Shown piece by piece: positions 57,796 through 64,000 of a stretch of 64,000 bases of DNA. Position 1 is the first letter of the stretch. Every line of letters begins with the position of its first letter. Source of the DNA: an uncultured Paracoccaceae bacterium (GTDB lineage: Bacteria > Pseudomonadota > Alphaproteobacteria > Rhodobacterales > Rhodobacteraceae). Position numbers and translations under genes: made by a program. The stretch spans positions 496,001 through 560,000 of the forward strand of contig CANMQX010000001.1 of assembly GCA_947500135.1 (NCBI GenBank). The letters run 5' to 3'. The notes beneath the pieces were generated by a model. The model did no database searches and was not told the origin of the DNA. It saw nothing but the letters and a program-made list of their open reading frames with translations.

Positions 57796-58379
57796 TGCCT
57801 AGATTGCTTCGCATCGTTGTTCCGGCGGGGGCTCTTGTCGCCTCTGCCGTTTTGGTCTGGCTGGCCTGGCTGCAACCTTATCTTGCTGAAGAGGACGTCC
57901 TGAAACTGGGGCATGGGGACTATTCCCTTGTCGGCACTGACGGACAGCCCTTTACCGAGGCAAGTTTGCAAGGCGCGCCATCTGCCGTCTTTTTCGGCTT
58001 TACCCATTGTCCAGAGGTTTGCCCGACGACATTGGGCGATATCGCGGGCTGGCAGGATGAATTGGGGGACGAGGCAAGCGATTTGCGCGTCTTCTTCGTC
58101 ACCGTCGACCCTGAACGCGATACCACTGAAATGCTGGGCGATTATGTCGGATGGGTGCCCGGTGTGGTTGGCGTGACCGGTGACGCGGCCGAAATTCGTG
58201 CCGCTGAAAAGGCGTTTCGTATTTATTCGCGCAAGATCCCGCTATCTGACGGCGAATACACGATGGATCATTCCGCGCTGGTTCTACTGTTTGATGATAG
58301 TGGGCGCTTTGTCGAACCGATCGGCTATCAGGAAGATCTGGACCGGGCGCTGGCCAAGCTGCGGCGTTTGTTGAGTTAG
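57795..58379 (+). CDS. SCO1/SenC family copper-delivery protein
   Basis: The protein has 194 residues. An N-terminal membrane anchor (about 7-27) and thioredoxin fold carry the copper/redox motif CPEVC (FFGFTHCPEVCPTTLGD) and the distal His in YTMDHSALV. It matures the CuA centre of cytochrome c oxidase together with PCuAC. Its stop overlaps the convergent Crp/Fnr gene by 4 bp. Confidence 0.93.
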   Translation: MPRLLRIVVPAGALVASAVLVWLAWLQPYLAEEDVLKLGHGDYSLVGTDGQPFTEASLQGAPSAVFFGFTHCPEVCPTTLGDIAGWQDELGDEASDLRVFFVTVDPERDTTEMLGDYVGWVPGVVGVTGDAAEIRAAEKAFRIYSRKIPLSDGEYTMDHSALVLLFDDSGRFVEPIGYQEDLDRALAKLRRLLS

Positions 58380-59041
58380 TGCGTTGCAAGGGCCGCGAGC
58401 GCTTCGCGGTCCTTGAACGTGACCTGCCCTCGCGACTGGACAATCCAACCGCGCCGCTGAAATTCCTGTAATTGGCGCGAGATCACCTCTCTCGCCGTGC
58501 CAAGTTCAACAGACAGTTTCTGATGGGTCGTGGCGATCCTGTCGCCAACGCCCGCGAGTTGGATCAGCCGGTCCGCCAGCCGCACATCAAGGCGCTGAAA
58601 TGCAACCTCATCAATCATCAAGAACAGATCGGTGATCCGTTTTGAAAAGGCCGCAAAGACGAAATCCCGGAACGGTTTCGATTGGGCCACCAGATCGTCA
58701 AAAACGATCCGTGGCACGGCGACCGCTGTCACGGCGGTTTCTGCGATTCCTTCGGCGGCGTAGTCTTCGTAAGCCAGCAGGCAGGCTGTGGTCAGCACGC
58801 AGCTTTGCCCGGCCTCAATCCGGTAAAGCACAATTTCATGCCCGGTGTCGGACACTTGCTGCACCCGGACGGTGCCATCAAGCAGAAACAACATGTTTTC
58901 CGGAGAATGGCCGGGACCAAAAACCATCGTGCCCTGCGGCACTTTGACGATTTCGCTGCTCGAGGTCAGCAACTGCTTTGTTGGTAGATCAAGGCGTGAC
59001 AATCCGGGGAACCGTTCAACCCAGTCGGTTATGTCTTTCAT
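58376..59041 (-). CDS. Crp/Fnr family transcriptional regulator
   Basis: The protein has 221 residues. A cNMP-binding-like beta-barrel (about 15-125) and long helix precede a C-terminal HTH (about 160-210; THQKLSVELGTAREVISRQLQEF). No N-terminal Fe-S Cys cluster of true Fnr is present. A single Cys (QSCVLTTACLL has two) near residue 80 could be redox-active. It is co-transcribed with the Rrf2 gene (ATGA overlap), so one Rrf2-controlled unit yields two regulators. The signal is unknown. Confidence 0.9.
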   Translation of the reverse strand: MKDITDWVERFPGLSRLDLPTKQLLTSSSEIVKVPQGTMVFGPGHSPENMLFLLDGTVRVQQVSDTGHEIVLYRIEAGQSCVLTTACLLAYEDYAAEGIAETAVTAVAVPRIVFDDLVAQSKPFRDFVFAAFSKRITDLFLMIDEVAFQRLDVRLADRLIQLAGVGDRIATTHQKLSVELGTAREVISRQLQEFQRRGWIVQSRGQVTFKDREALAALATH

Positions 59042-59502
59042 TTCGCTACAGGCTCCAGTCTTGGCACCTCAAGCGGTGCGATACGGTCCATCAGCTGGCC
59101 CTTGTTGGCCGCGATATCCGCAATCGTGAGGTTATCCAGAACAGCCATAAAGGCGGCTGTCGCCTCTTGCATCTTTTTGGACAGGATACAGATGCCCATC
59201 AGCGGGCAGGTGTTCTTTTCAGGGTTGAAGCATTCGACAATATCCAGCGGCCCTTCGGTGATCCGCACGACATCCCCGACGATGATTTGGGCCGAGGAAC
59301 GGGCAAGCCGAAAGCCACCATTGCGCCCGCGCACAGTTTCCAAATAGCCCGCCTTGCCCAACTCGTGGACGACTTTGGTGATATGCGGGCGCGACAAGTT
59401 GTGGATTTTGGCCACATCGTCGATCCGCACAAGGTCCGGGGCTTTCAATGCCGCCAATTGCAAGGATCGCAATGCGTAATTGCTATAGCTTGTCAGTTTC
59501 AT
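59038..59502 (-). CDS. Rrf2 family regulator, NsrR-like with Cys cluster
   Basis: The protein has 154 residues. A winged helix (about 1-80: MKLTSYSNYALRSLQLAAL, NLSRPHITKVVHELGKAGYL, RGRNGGFRLA) is followed by three cysteines in ECFNPEKNTCPLMGIC (C-x7-C-x5-C), the [Fe-S] ligation pattern of NsrR/IscR-type sensors. It may sense nitric oxide, iron-sulfur status or sulfide. It is the first gene of the two-regulator operon and has the 22-bp box 29 bp upstream, so it probably autoregulates and also controls the sulfide operon, which carries the same box. Confidence 0.9.
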   Translation of the reverse strand: MKLTSYSNYALRSLQLAALKAPDLVRIDDVAKIHNLSRPHITKVVHELGKAGYLETVRGRNGGFRLARSSAQIIVGDVVRITEGPLDIVECFNPEKNTCPLMGICILSKKMQEATAAFMAVLDNLTIADIAANKGQLMDRIAPLEVPRLEPVAK

Positions 59503-59531
59503 ATCTCAATCCAGCCAGGATGTATAAAAGG

Positions 59532-59553
59532 TATATTTTGGATAGCTCTTTTG
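59532..59553 (-). promoter_or_regulatory. Rrf2-type operator/promoter box, Rrf2 gene copy
   Basis: TATATTTTGGATAGC, T, CTTTTG on the plus strand; it reads CAAAAGAGCTATCCAAAATA in the direction of transcription. It is 29 bp upstream of the Rrf2 ATG and matches 56627-56648 at 21 of 22 positions. Confidence 0.7.
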
Positions 59554-59857
59554 CAAGCGATATCCGACCACAGGCCCGCGGTGCCGCGACTGAACAGCCG
59601 ACGACATGGGCAAAGTGGTTCATATGTCCTTGGAAGCATCCCGAACGAAAGACTTGGAATCAGGAGCAATGGGCAAAGAAACGGGCGGGCGCCTTTGTCA
59701 AGCGCACCGCCCACGTTACTCACTATTGCGGCAAACCAATAACTCAACACACCGCCGCTACACTCACGGCCCCTTTCTTGCTTTGATAATGTGCCAAAAA
59801 CGGGGCACTTGAGACTGGCCTTTTGTGCAGGCTCGGCACAATTAGGTCAGATTTGAA

Positions 59858-59887
59858 GTCCAGCGAACGACAAGGCGTTCGCTGGAC
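59858..59887. repeat. Perfect 12-bp hairpin
   Basis: GTCCAGCGAACG (59858-59869) and CGTTCGCTGGAC (59876-59887) pair perfectly around ACAAGG. There is no T run, so it is not a typical terminator. It could be a remnant of a mobile-element end or a structured RNA. Confidence 0.55.
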
Positions 59888-59982
59888 TGGCTGGCCGCTG
59901 GTTTGCATGCCGTAAAGGCATATCGTCGGTGAGTGGCGGCCGGGGTAACGTCGGTGTTTTGAAAAAATTGGATGGTTTGGTT

Positions 59983-60331
59983 TCAGCTTGCCCAGATTTC
60001 GACCCACCGTTTCACCCGATGGCCAATGCTGCGTTCATTGCATGCCGCAGGTTCCAGTTCGTTATGGTCGATTGACCAGATCTGGACGCTGCTGCGGATA
60101 TCTGCAGGCAACGGGGGCCCGCACAGTTTCACGCAAGGTGGTCGAGCGATTTTGCGGCAGCACATCATTGGAGCTGACAGGTCCGATAGCGTCCGTGAAA
60201 CCGGCAAAGATCATCTCGCGTGGTCTATCCTGAACGCTGTCTTCGGCCACTGCATTTATGGCAACAGTTTGCAGAGCAAAAACGCTGGGTTCAGGAAAGT
60301 ACCCATATGCAGATCGAAACGTTATTTCTTG
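59983..60331 (-). pseudogene. OmpA-family C-terminal domain remnant, frameshifted
   Basis: Read on the minus strand from 60331, one frame gives FALQTVAINAVAEDS and REMIFAGFTDAIGPVSSND then LPQNRSTTLRETVRA, the OmpA peptidoglycan-binding core (a GFTD-type motif and NxxLSxxRA-like repeat). Near the G run at 60113-60117 the frame shifts, and the next frame gives NELEPAACNERSIGHRVKR and WVEIW, the conserved OmpA tail (YGELxPAACNxTxxGRxxNRRVEVW). There is no start or upstream domain and a stop precedes it, so it is a dead fragment, probably of a PstS-OmpA-type protein. Confidence 0.7.
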
Positions 60332-60475
60332 TCATTTTCTACACTCATACCCAATCCCACTTATGTGCCCCAAACATCACCCGATTGACGAACTCTGAAA
60401 GCCTGCACAACAGTTTTTTGGAGGTTTAGATCGAAGGTTTATGATCCGATACGGCCCGTATAATCTTTGTTTAGA

Positions 60476-60571
60476 GCGTTTCGAATTTAACCTGAGACAT
60501 GCCCGATCACTTTTCGCGTTGGATCAAAGAGGGAGGCAGCGAACAAGTGATTCACATTTAATTCCAAACGC
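60476..60571. mobile_element. MITE-like palindromic element
   Basis: The ends are inverted repeats: GCGTTTCGAATTTAACCTGA... (60476-60499) and its counterpart (60548-60571), with 17 of 24 positions matching. The 96-bp unit has no coding capacity and ends at AG/CG flanks without a clear target duplication. The size and ends fit a decayed miniature inverted-repeat element or intergenic palindromic repeat of alphaproteobacteria. Confidence 0.5.
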
Positions 60572-60752
60572 GGCAGGCAACTCCGATCTAGGGTCAAAAC
60601 CCAAACTGCAATCTATTGCGGGATGACGAGGGTGTTTGGGGTTGTCACTGGGTACCCCGTCGGCGTTGTTGGGTCACCATCGTACCACCTGAGCTATGCG
60701 ACACGGCGGGTTTATGTCAGGCGTGCGGGGAGGACACACGCCTGATCTGCCG

Positions 60753-61763
60753 TCAGACAGATGGCATCTGATAGCTGCCTTGATCGGGTTCTGCGACCTT
60801 TTCCATCACGTTGATGCTGACATGTGGCCAGCGGATCAGCCCATCCTGCCCGTCGCGCCGCTTGAAGAAATCAAGCATCACGGTCTGGGTATACATCAGG
60901 ATCAGTTTTTCCTGCCCGTCCACCTCTGTCTCGACGATCCAGAAGGTCGATTCCATATCCGTTGCATTCGCCTGCTTGACGATGAAGGGGATATTGGCAA
61001 TCCGCGCGTCCTGTATCCCTGTGGTGACATGCAGCACGGTTGTCCGCTTGATCGTGCCGGGCAGCGGGAATTTCAGCAGATCATTTGGGGATACCGGGTT
61101 GAACCCGGGGAACCCCGGTGCTGTGACATCGCCCTTAAACGGGTTGTCGTTAAAATGCTTGTAGGGCGACAGATAGAAACTGTCCAAATCATCGGGCACC
61201 CCGATGGGCAGGCCGCTGATATCGGGCACTACGGGCGCGCTGTCCGTGGTCTTGCTTTCGCCCAAGGCAAGCGCGCTATCGCCATGTGGGATCGTGCCGA
61301 GCCGCGCGATATCAAGGTTATCGGTCCGCCGGTTGAGCATATGCAGCCACAGACCCGGTTCGTGATGGATCGCCAGATTGGGCGCGCCGGCCAGATCGGT
61401 GGCCGGGAAATCCGCCGCCTTTTTCTGCACAATCCCCTGTTCATAATCCAATGTAACGACAAACTGGTCAGTATTGTCGGTTGGGTCACCCACCTCGATA
61501 CCGCGATTGGGCACACCCTTGTCCACAAGCGAGAATTTCAGCTTTTCATTATACTGATTGACCAGCACCCGGTAATTGATCGGGTGCCCTTCCTGGGCGA
61601 ATGGCAGGGCAATCATATTCCAGCCGCGCCCGTCGAAATCACCTGTGTTTTCCCATGTCCCGGGCAGCAGCTTCAGCGGACCAAGATCTTCGTCACCGGG
61701 TGTGGCGACTTCGATATAACGGCCCTGTTTCTTGAGGTTTTCAACGCGATCTTGCGTAACCAT
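60753..61763 (-). CDS. Beta-barrel protein with GTW motif (FABP/nitrobindin-like)
   Basis: The protein has 336 residues. The N-terminal region LGPLKLLPGTWENTGDFDGRGWNMIALPF (residues about 27-55) carries the GTW signature of lipocalin/FABP-like barrels such as nitrobindin. AIHHEPGLWLHML (about 131) and LGTIPHGDSALALGES (about 155) match a larger family whose HxEPGxWL and IPHG motifs may bind a ligand or heme. The C-terminal half (FWIVETEVDGQEKLILMYTQTVMLDF) is a second beta-rich part. Function is unknown, cytosolic by lack of signal. It stands alone beside the decayed segment. Confidence 0.6.
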   Translation of the reverse strand: MVTQDRVENLKKQGRYIEVATPGDEDLGPLKLLPGTWENTGDFDGRGWNMIALPFAQEGHPINYRVLVNQYNEKLKFSLVDKGVPNRGIEVGDPTDNTDQFVVTLDYEQGIVQKKAADFPATDLAGAPNLAIHHEPGLWLHMLNRRTDNLDIARLGTIPHGDSALALGESKTTDSAPVVPDISGLPIGVPDDLDSFYLSPYKHFNDNPFKGDVTAPGFPGFNPVSPNDLLKFPLPGTIKRTTVLHVTTGIQDARIANIPFIVKQANATDMESTFWIVETEVDGQEKLILMYTQTVMLDFFKRRDGQDGLIRWPHVSINVMEKVAEPDQGSYQMPSV

Positions 61764-61976
61764 AACAAATTTCCTTTTAAAATTAATACCTTATATCTGT
61801 TTCAAATGCTGCATTTTCAATAAACGCAAAAGGGGCGAAAAATACATGCACCTGATCCGTGCAGCAAACATATCACAAAATGCCTGTTTTTTCATCATTG
61901 TTTCCAAATTTGCACCAAATAACCGCACACCCAACCAGACATTGTTGACCAATCTGCGCTCCGATAGGGTCTGGTC

Positions 61977-62882
61977 ATGTCCACTGATCGTCCCTTCCTT
62001 GGCGTGCTTTTGATGCTCGCCTTTTGTGTGCTGGCCCCATTGGGGGACAGTATCGCAAAACTGCTGGGCGGGGCTGTCGCGTTGGGGGTTTTGCTGCTGG
62101 TCCGCTTTGGCGTGCAATGGATCATCCTGCTGCCGCTTGTGATCATCGGCAAGCAGGGTCTGGGGCTACCGCAAGGCGTTCTGGTCTGGACGCTGGCGCG
62201 CACGTCCCTGCATGTTCTGGGCATTGGTTTGATGTTCACTGCCTTGCGCTATCTGCCGTTGGCAGACGCGCTGGCCATCGCTTTTGTCATGCCTTTCATC
62301 ATGTTGCTTCTGGGCCATTTCGCCATGGGTGAAGAGGTGGGGATGCAGCGGATGATGGCCTGTCTGGTTGGCTTTATCGGCACCCTTTTGGTGATCCAGC
62401 CAAACTTTGTCGAAGTGGGCTACCCTGCCCTTTTGCCGCTTGGGGTCGCCGTGGTGTTTGCCCTGTTCATGATGGTCACCCGCAAGATCGCCCGGGCCGT
62501 TGATCCAATCAAATTGCAAGCGATCAGCGGGATCCAGGCGACGGTAGTGTTATTGCCACTGATTTTTCTGACCCCAACCGAACCGGGTCTTCTCAGTGTG
62601 ACGCCCGGCACCATCTGGCTGCTGCTGGCGCTTGGGGTGATTGGCACCGCCGCGCATCTGTTCATGACATGGAGCTTGCGTTTTGCGCCCGCATCCACCC
62701 TTGCGCCGATGCAGTATCTTGAAATCCCGTTTGGCACCGCCATCGGCTGGGTGATCTTTTCCGACCTGCCCAATGGGCTGGCCGCCATCGGGATCTGCAT
62801 CACCATCGGCGCCGGCCTTTACATCATCATGCGGGAACGACAGCTTTCAAGGCAGCCGCAAGATGTGCCCGTGGCAGAGTGA
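61977..62882 (+). CDS. EamA/DMT-family transporter (RhaT-like)
   Basis: The protein has 301 residues and ten hydrophobic helices in two EamA repeats (about 10-145 and 153-290). ARTSLHVLGIGLMFTALRYLPLADA and the late LRFAPASTLAPMQYLEIPFGTAIGW are the signatures. It is an inner-membrane exporter or importer of unknown small molecules. Its 3' end overlaps the convergent thiamine diphosphokinase gene by 56 bp. Confidence 0.87.
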   Translation: MSTDRPFLGVLLMLAFCVLAPLGDSIAKLLGGAVALGVLLLVRFGVQWIILLPLVIIGKQGLGLPQGVLVWTLARTSLHVLGIGLMFTALRYLPLADALAIAFVMPFIMLLLGHFAMGEEVGMQRMMACLVGFIGTLLVIQPNFVEVGYPALLPLGVAVVFALFMMVTRKIARAVDPIKLQAISGIQATVVLLPLIFLTPTEPGLLSVTPGTIWLLLALGVIGTAAHLFMTWSLRFAPASTLAPMQYLEIPFGTAIGWVIFSDLPNGLAAIGICITIGAGLYIIMRERQLSRQPQDVPVAE

Positions 62883-63492
62883 TCAGCGCTGGCCCCTGCG
62901 CGTCAATTTCAACCACATCGGCCGCAACCGCATTGGACGGGCTGACAAACCCGCCCGGGTGCATTTGAACATTCGCAAATGGCCAAACAACACCCGTCAA
63001 GCTAACTCGGGCTTCATCAAGTGGCATCAGTGAAATCCGCGTGCCAAGCGGCAGTTGCAGTGTGGTTTGCCCTTGTGCCGCCAGAAAACTGACATCATCC
63101 GCATCCGCCAATATCACCCGTTTGTCACGATACCGTACCAGCACGTTCAACACCGCCAGAACGTGATCCATGCGCCCACCGGTAAAGCCCAGTGCAATGA
63201 CGGCCCGCGCTTTAAGGCGGGTCATCGCCTTTTCGAAATCCGTCGTGGACTGATCGGAAATGTGGCAAAGACGGTCGGCAAATGTGGCACGGGCGTGATC
63301 GGACAAGGAATCAAGGTCGCCGATCACTGCATCCGGCATTTTTTCCGCCTTTAAAAGGTGATCAGCACCCCCGTCAACGGCTATGTATCTGTCAACAAAA
63401 GAAGAAATCGCAGCCACCTCTTTCGGATGAATACTTGCGCCGCCGACCAATCCGACTATATCGTGTATCGAAACAATTCCGGCGATTGCCAC
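62827..63492 (-). CDS. tpk: Thiamine diphosphokinase
   Basis: The protein has 221 residues. DRYIAVDGGADHLLKA (about 34), DAVIGDLDSLS (about 54), DQSTTDFEKAM (about 79) and LGFTGGRMDHVLA (about 101) are the ATP/Mg and thiamine motifs of the enzyme. It transfers pyrophosphate from ATP to thiamine, giving the cofactor used by enzymes such as the TPP enzyme at 23.5 kb. The C-terminal beta-sandwich (VVWPFANVQMHPGGFVSPSN) binds thiamine at the dimer interface. Confidence 0.9.
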   Translation of the reverse strand: MAIAGIVSIHDIVGLVGGASIHPKEVAAISSFVDRYIAVDGGADHLLKAEKMPDAVIGDLDSLSDHARATFADRLCHISDQSTTDFEKAMTRLKARAVIALGFTGGRMDHVLAVLNVLVRYRDKRVILADADDVSFLAAQGQTTLQLPLGTRISLMPLDEARVSLTGVVWPFANVQMHPGGFVSPSNAVAADVVEIDAQGPALITLPRAHLAAALKAVVPA

Positions 63493-63626
63493 TTTATTTA
63501 CCTCTATTCACAAACATTCCCTAAAACGGTCACAAAATGATCCCGAATGCACCGTCATGCTGTTCTGAGTTAAGAATGAATGTCTGTCCAGCAAACTGCT
63601 GCCAATAGATGAAAGAGCGGAACAAT

Positions 63627-64000
63627 ATGGGCGAGAGTAACAAGGTGTTGAGTGTGTCATACGGTACGTTTTCGTGCCGCCTTGAGGGGTTTGACGACTC
63701 TGTCGAGACGATGAAGGCCGTCGTGTCGTATTTTCATGAATTGGCAGGCCATGACCGCTTTATGGATATGGACCCACAGGCACCTGATGTCGACGCTTTG
63801 GCAGAGTTGACCCAAGAAGAGGATGCCGCACCTGTTGAGGTCACAACCGTGGCAGGCGCCGTCAGCCTGCGCATGCCCAAACCTGATGTCGATCAGGATG
63901 AGGCGCAGGGGATCACGAACCTGCGGCAGGCGCTTGCGACGCCCGCACCCGAAGATTTTGCGGAAGCCCATGATGACACCGCGTCAGAGGACGATCTGGC
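63627..64000 (+). CDS. Conserved hypothetical protein, acidic (3' truncated)
   Basis: Only the first 124 residues lie in the window. The start GESNKVLSVSYGTFSCRLEGFDD, followed by VETMKAVVSYFHELAGHDRFMDMDP, is a recurrent N-terminus of large Rhodobacteraceae proteins of unknown role. The region after residue 55 is acidic and low in complexity. ATG 63627 is preceded by a weak AGAGCGG. Confidence 0.6.
   Translation, partial: MGESNKVLSVSYGTFSCRLEGFDDSVETMKAVVSYFHELAGHDRFMDMDPQAPDVDALAELTQEEDAAPVEVTTVAGAVSLRMPKPDVDQDEAQGITNLRQALATPAPEDFAEAHDDTASEDDL

Larger units (their letters stand above)
59554..60752. other. Gene-poor decaying segment
   Basis: About 1.2 kb without an intact gene. It holds a strong hairpin (59858-59887), a frameshifted OmpA-like remnant (59983-60331), a MITE-like palindrome (60476-60571) and a tRNA D-arm-like string near 60682-60704. 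The small open frames here have no family features. The base composition is mixed and the segment looks like scar tissue from lost genes or a mobile element. Confidence 0.6.

Noticed and set aside
59972..60388. 138-codon plus-strand open frame in the gene-poor segment
   Set aside because: It has no family resemblance; the opposite strand shows OmpA remnants, which explains the open frame.
60682..60704. tRNA D-arm-like string (minus strand AGCTCAGGTGGTA)
   Set aside because: No pairing D stem, anticodon arm, T arm or CCA end follows, so it is at most a relic and may be chance.

Overview
The window reads as chromosomal DNA of an alphaproteobacterium of the family Rhodobacteraceae (Roseobacter group). 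The evidence is the moderately high GC content, dense packing with many 1-4 bp gene overlaps, and typical gene orders (glyQ-DUF6446-glyS-ppdK, glmM-folP-folB, hflK-hflC-degP, cobT/cobS divergent), plus proteins characteristic of that family. No rRNA, complete tRNA, CRISPR array, prophage or intact insertion sequence was seen. About 57 protein genes are supported; the only long stretch without a gene is 59.5-60.75 kb.

Layout. 0-15 kb: the end of a membrane glycosyltransferase, a GntR regulator, a HAD nucleotidase, a UbiH-type hydroxylase, a class V aminotransferase, a diguanylate cyclase, two Lrp regulators divergent from ilvC, an ArsR-type regulator divergent from a NIPSNAP-EamA pair, then glmM-folP-folB and a SleB-type wall hydrolase. 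15-32 kb: a PPDK-like protein with a degenerate ATP domain, glyS-DUF6446-glyQ, a secreted trypsin-fold protein that lacks catalytic residues, a thiamine-diphosphate enzyme, TrkH, a GSCFA/SGNH pair, an alpha/beta hydrolase, a TPR protein and metY. 32-43 kb: a 952-residue protein that looks like a fused PilM/GspL and PilP/GspC, hppD with a divergent Lrp regulator, MFS and CPA2 transporters, cobT/cobS, an FG-GAP protein and a [2Fe-2S] ferredoxin. 43-52 kb: degP, hflC, hflK, gor, rpiA, a GST and L-serine dehydratase.

51.9-59.6 kb is the most coherent functional block. A four-gene minus-strand operon (DUF2892 membrane protein, persulfide dioxygenase, DUF442-SQR fusion, SulP transporter) should oxidise sulfide to sulfite/sulfate and export the product. 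Next to it lie copper-delivery genes for cytochrome oxidase (PCuAC, SCO) and a two-gene regulator operon (NsrR-like Rrf2 followed by Crp/Fnr). A nearly identical 22-bp box lies just upstream of both the sulfide operon and the Rrf2 gene, which points to autoregulated control by the Rrf2 protein.

59.5-60.75 kb is a decaying segment with a frameshifted OmpA-like C-terminal remnant, a MITE-like palindrome and a strong hairpin. The right end carries a GTW-motif beta-barrel protein, an EamA transporter, thiamine diphosphokinase and the start of a conserved hypothetical gene. The main non-genic signals are an exact 25-bp element shared by the two lrp-target intergenic regions, a 20-bp palindrome between the ArsR gene and its divergent operon, and two related 64-bp intergenic palindromes placed between convergent genes.
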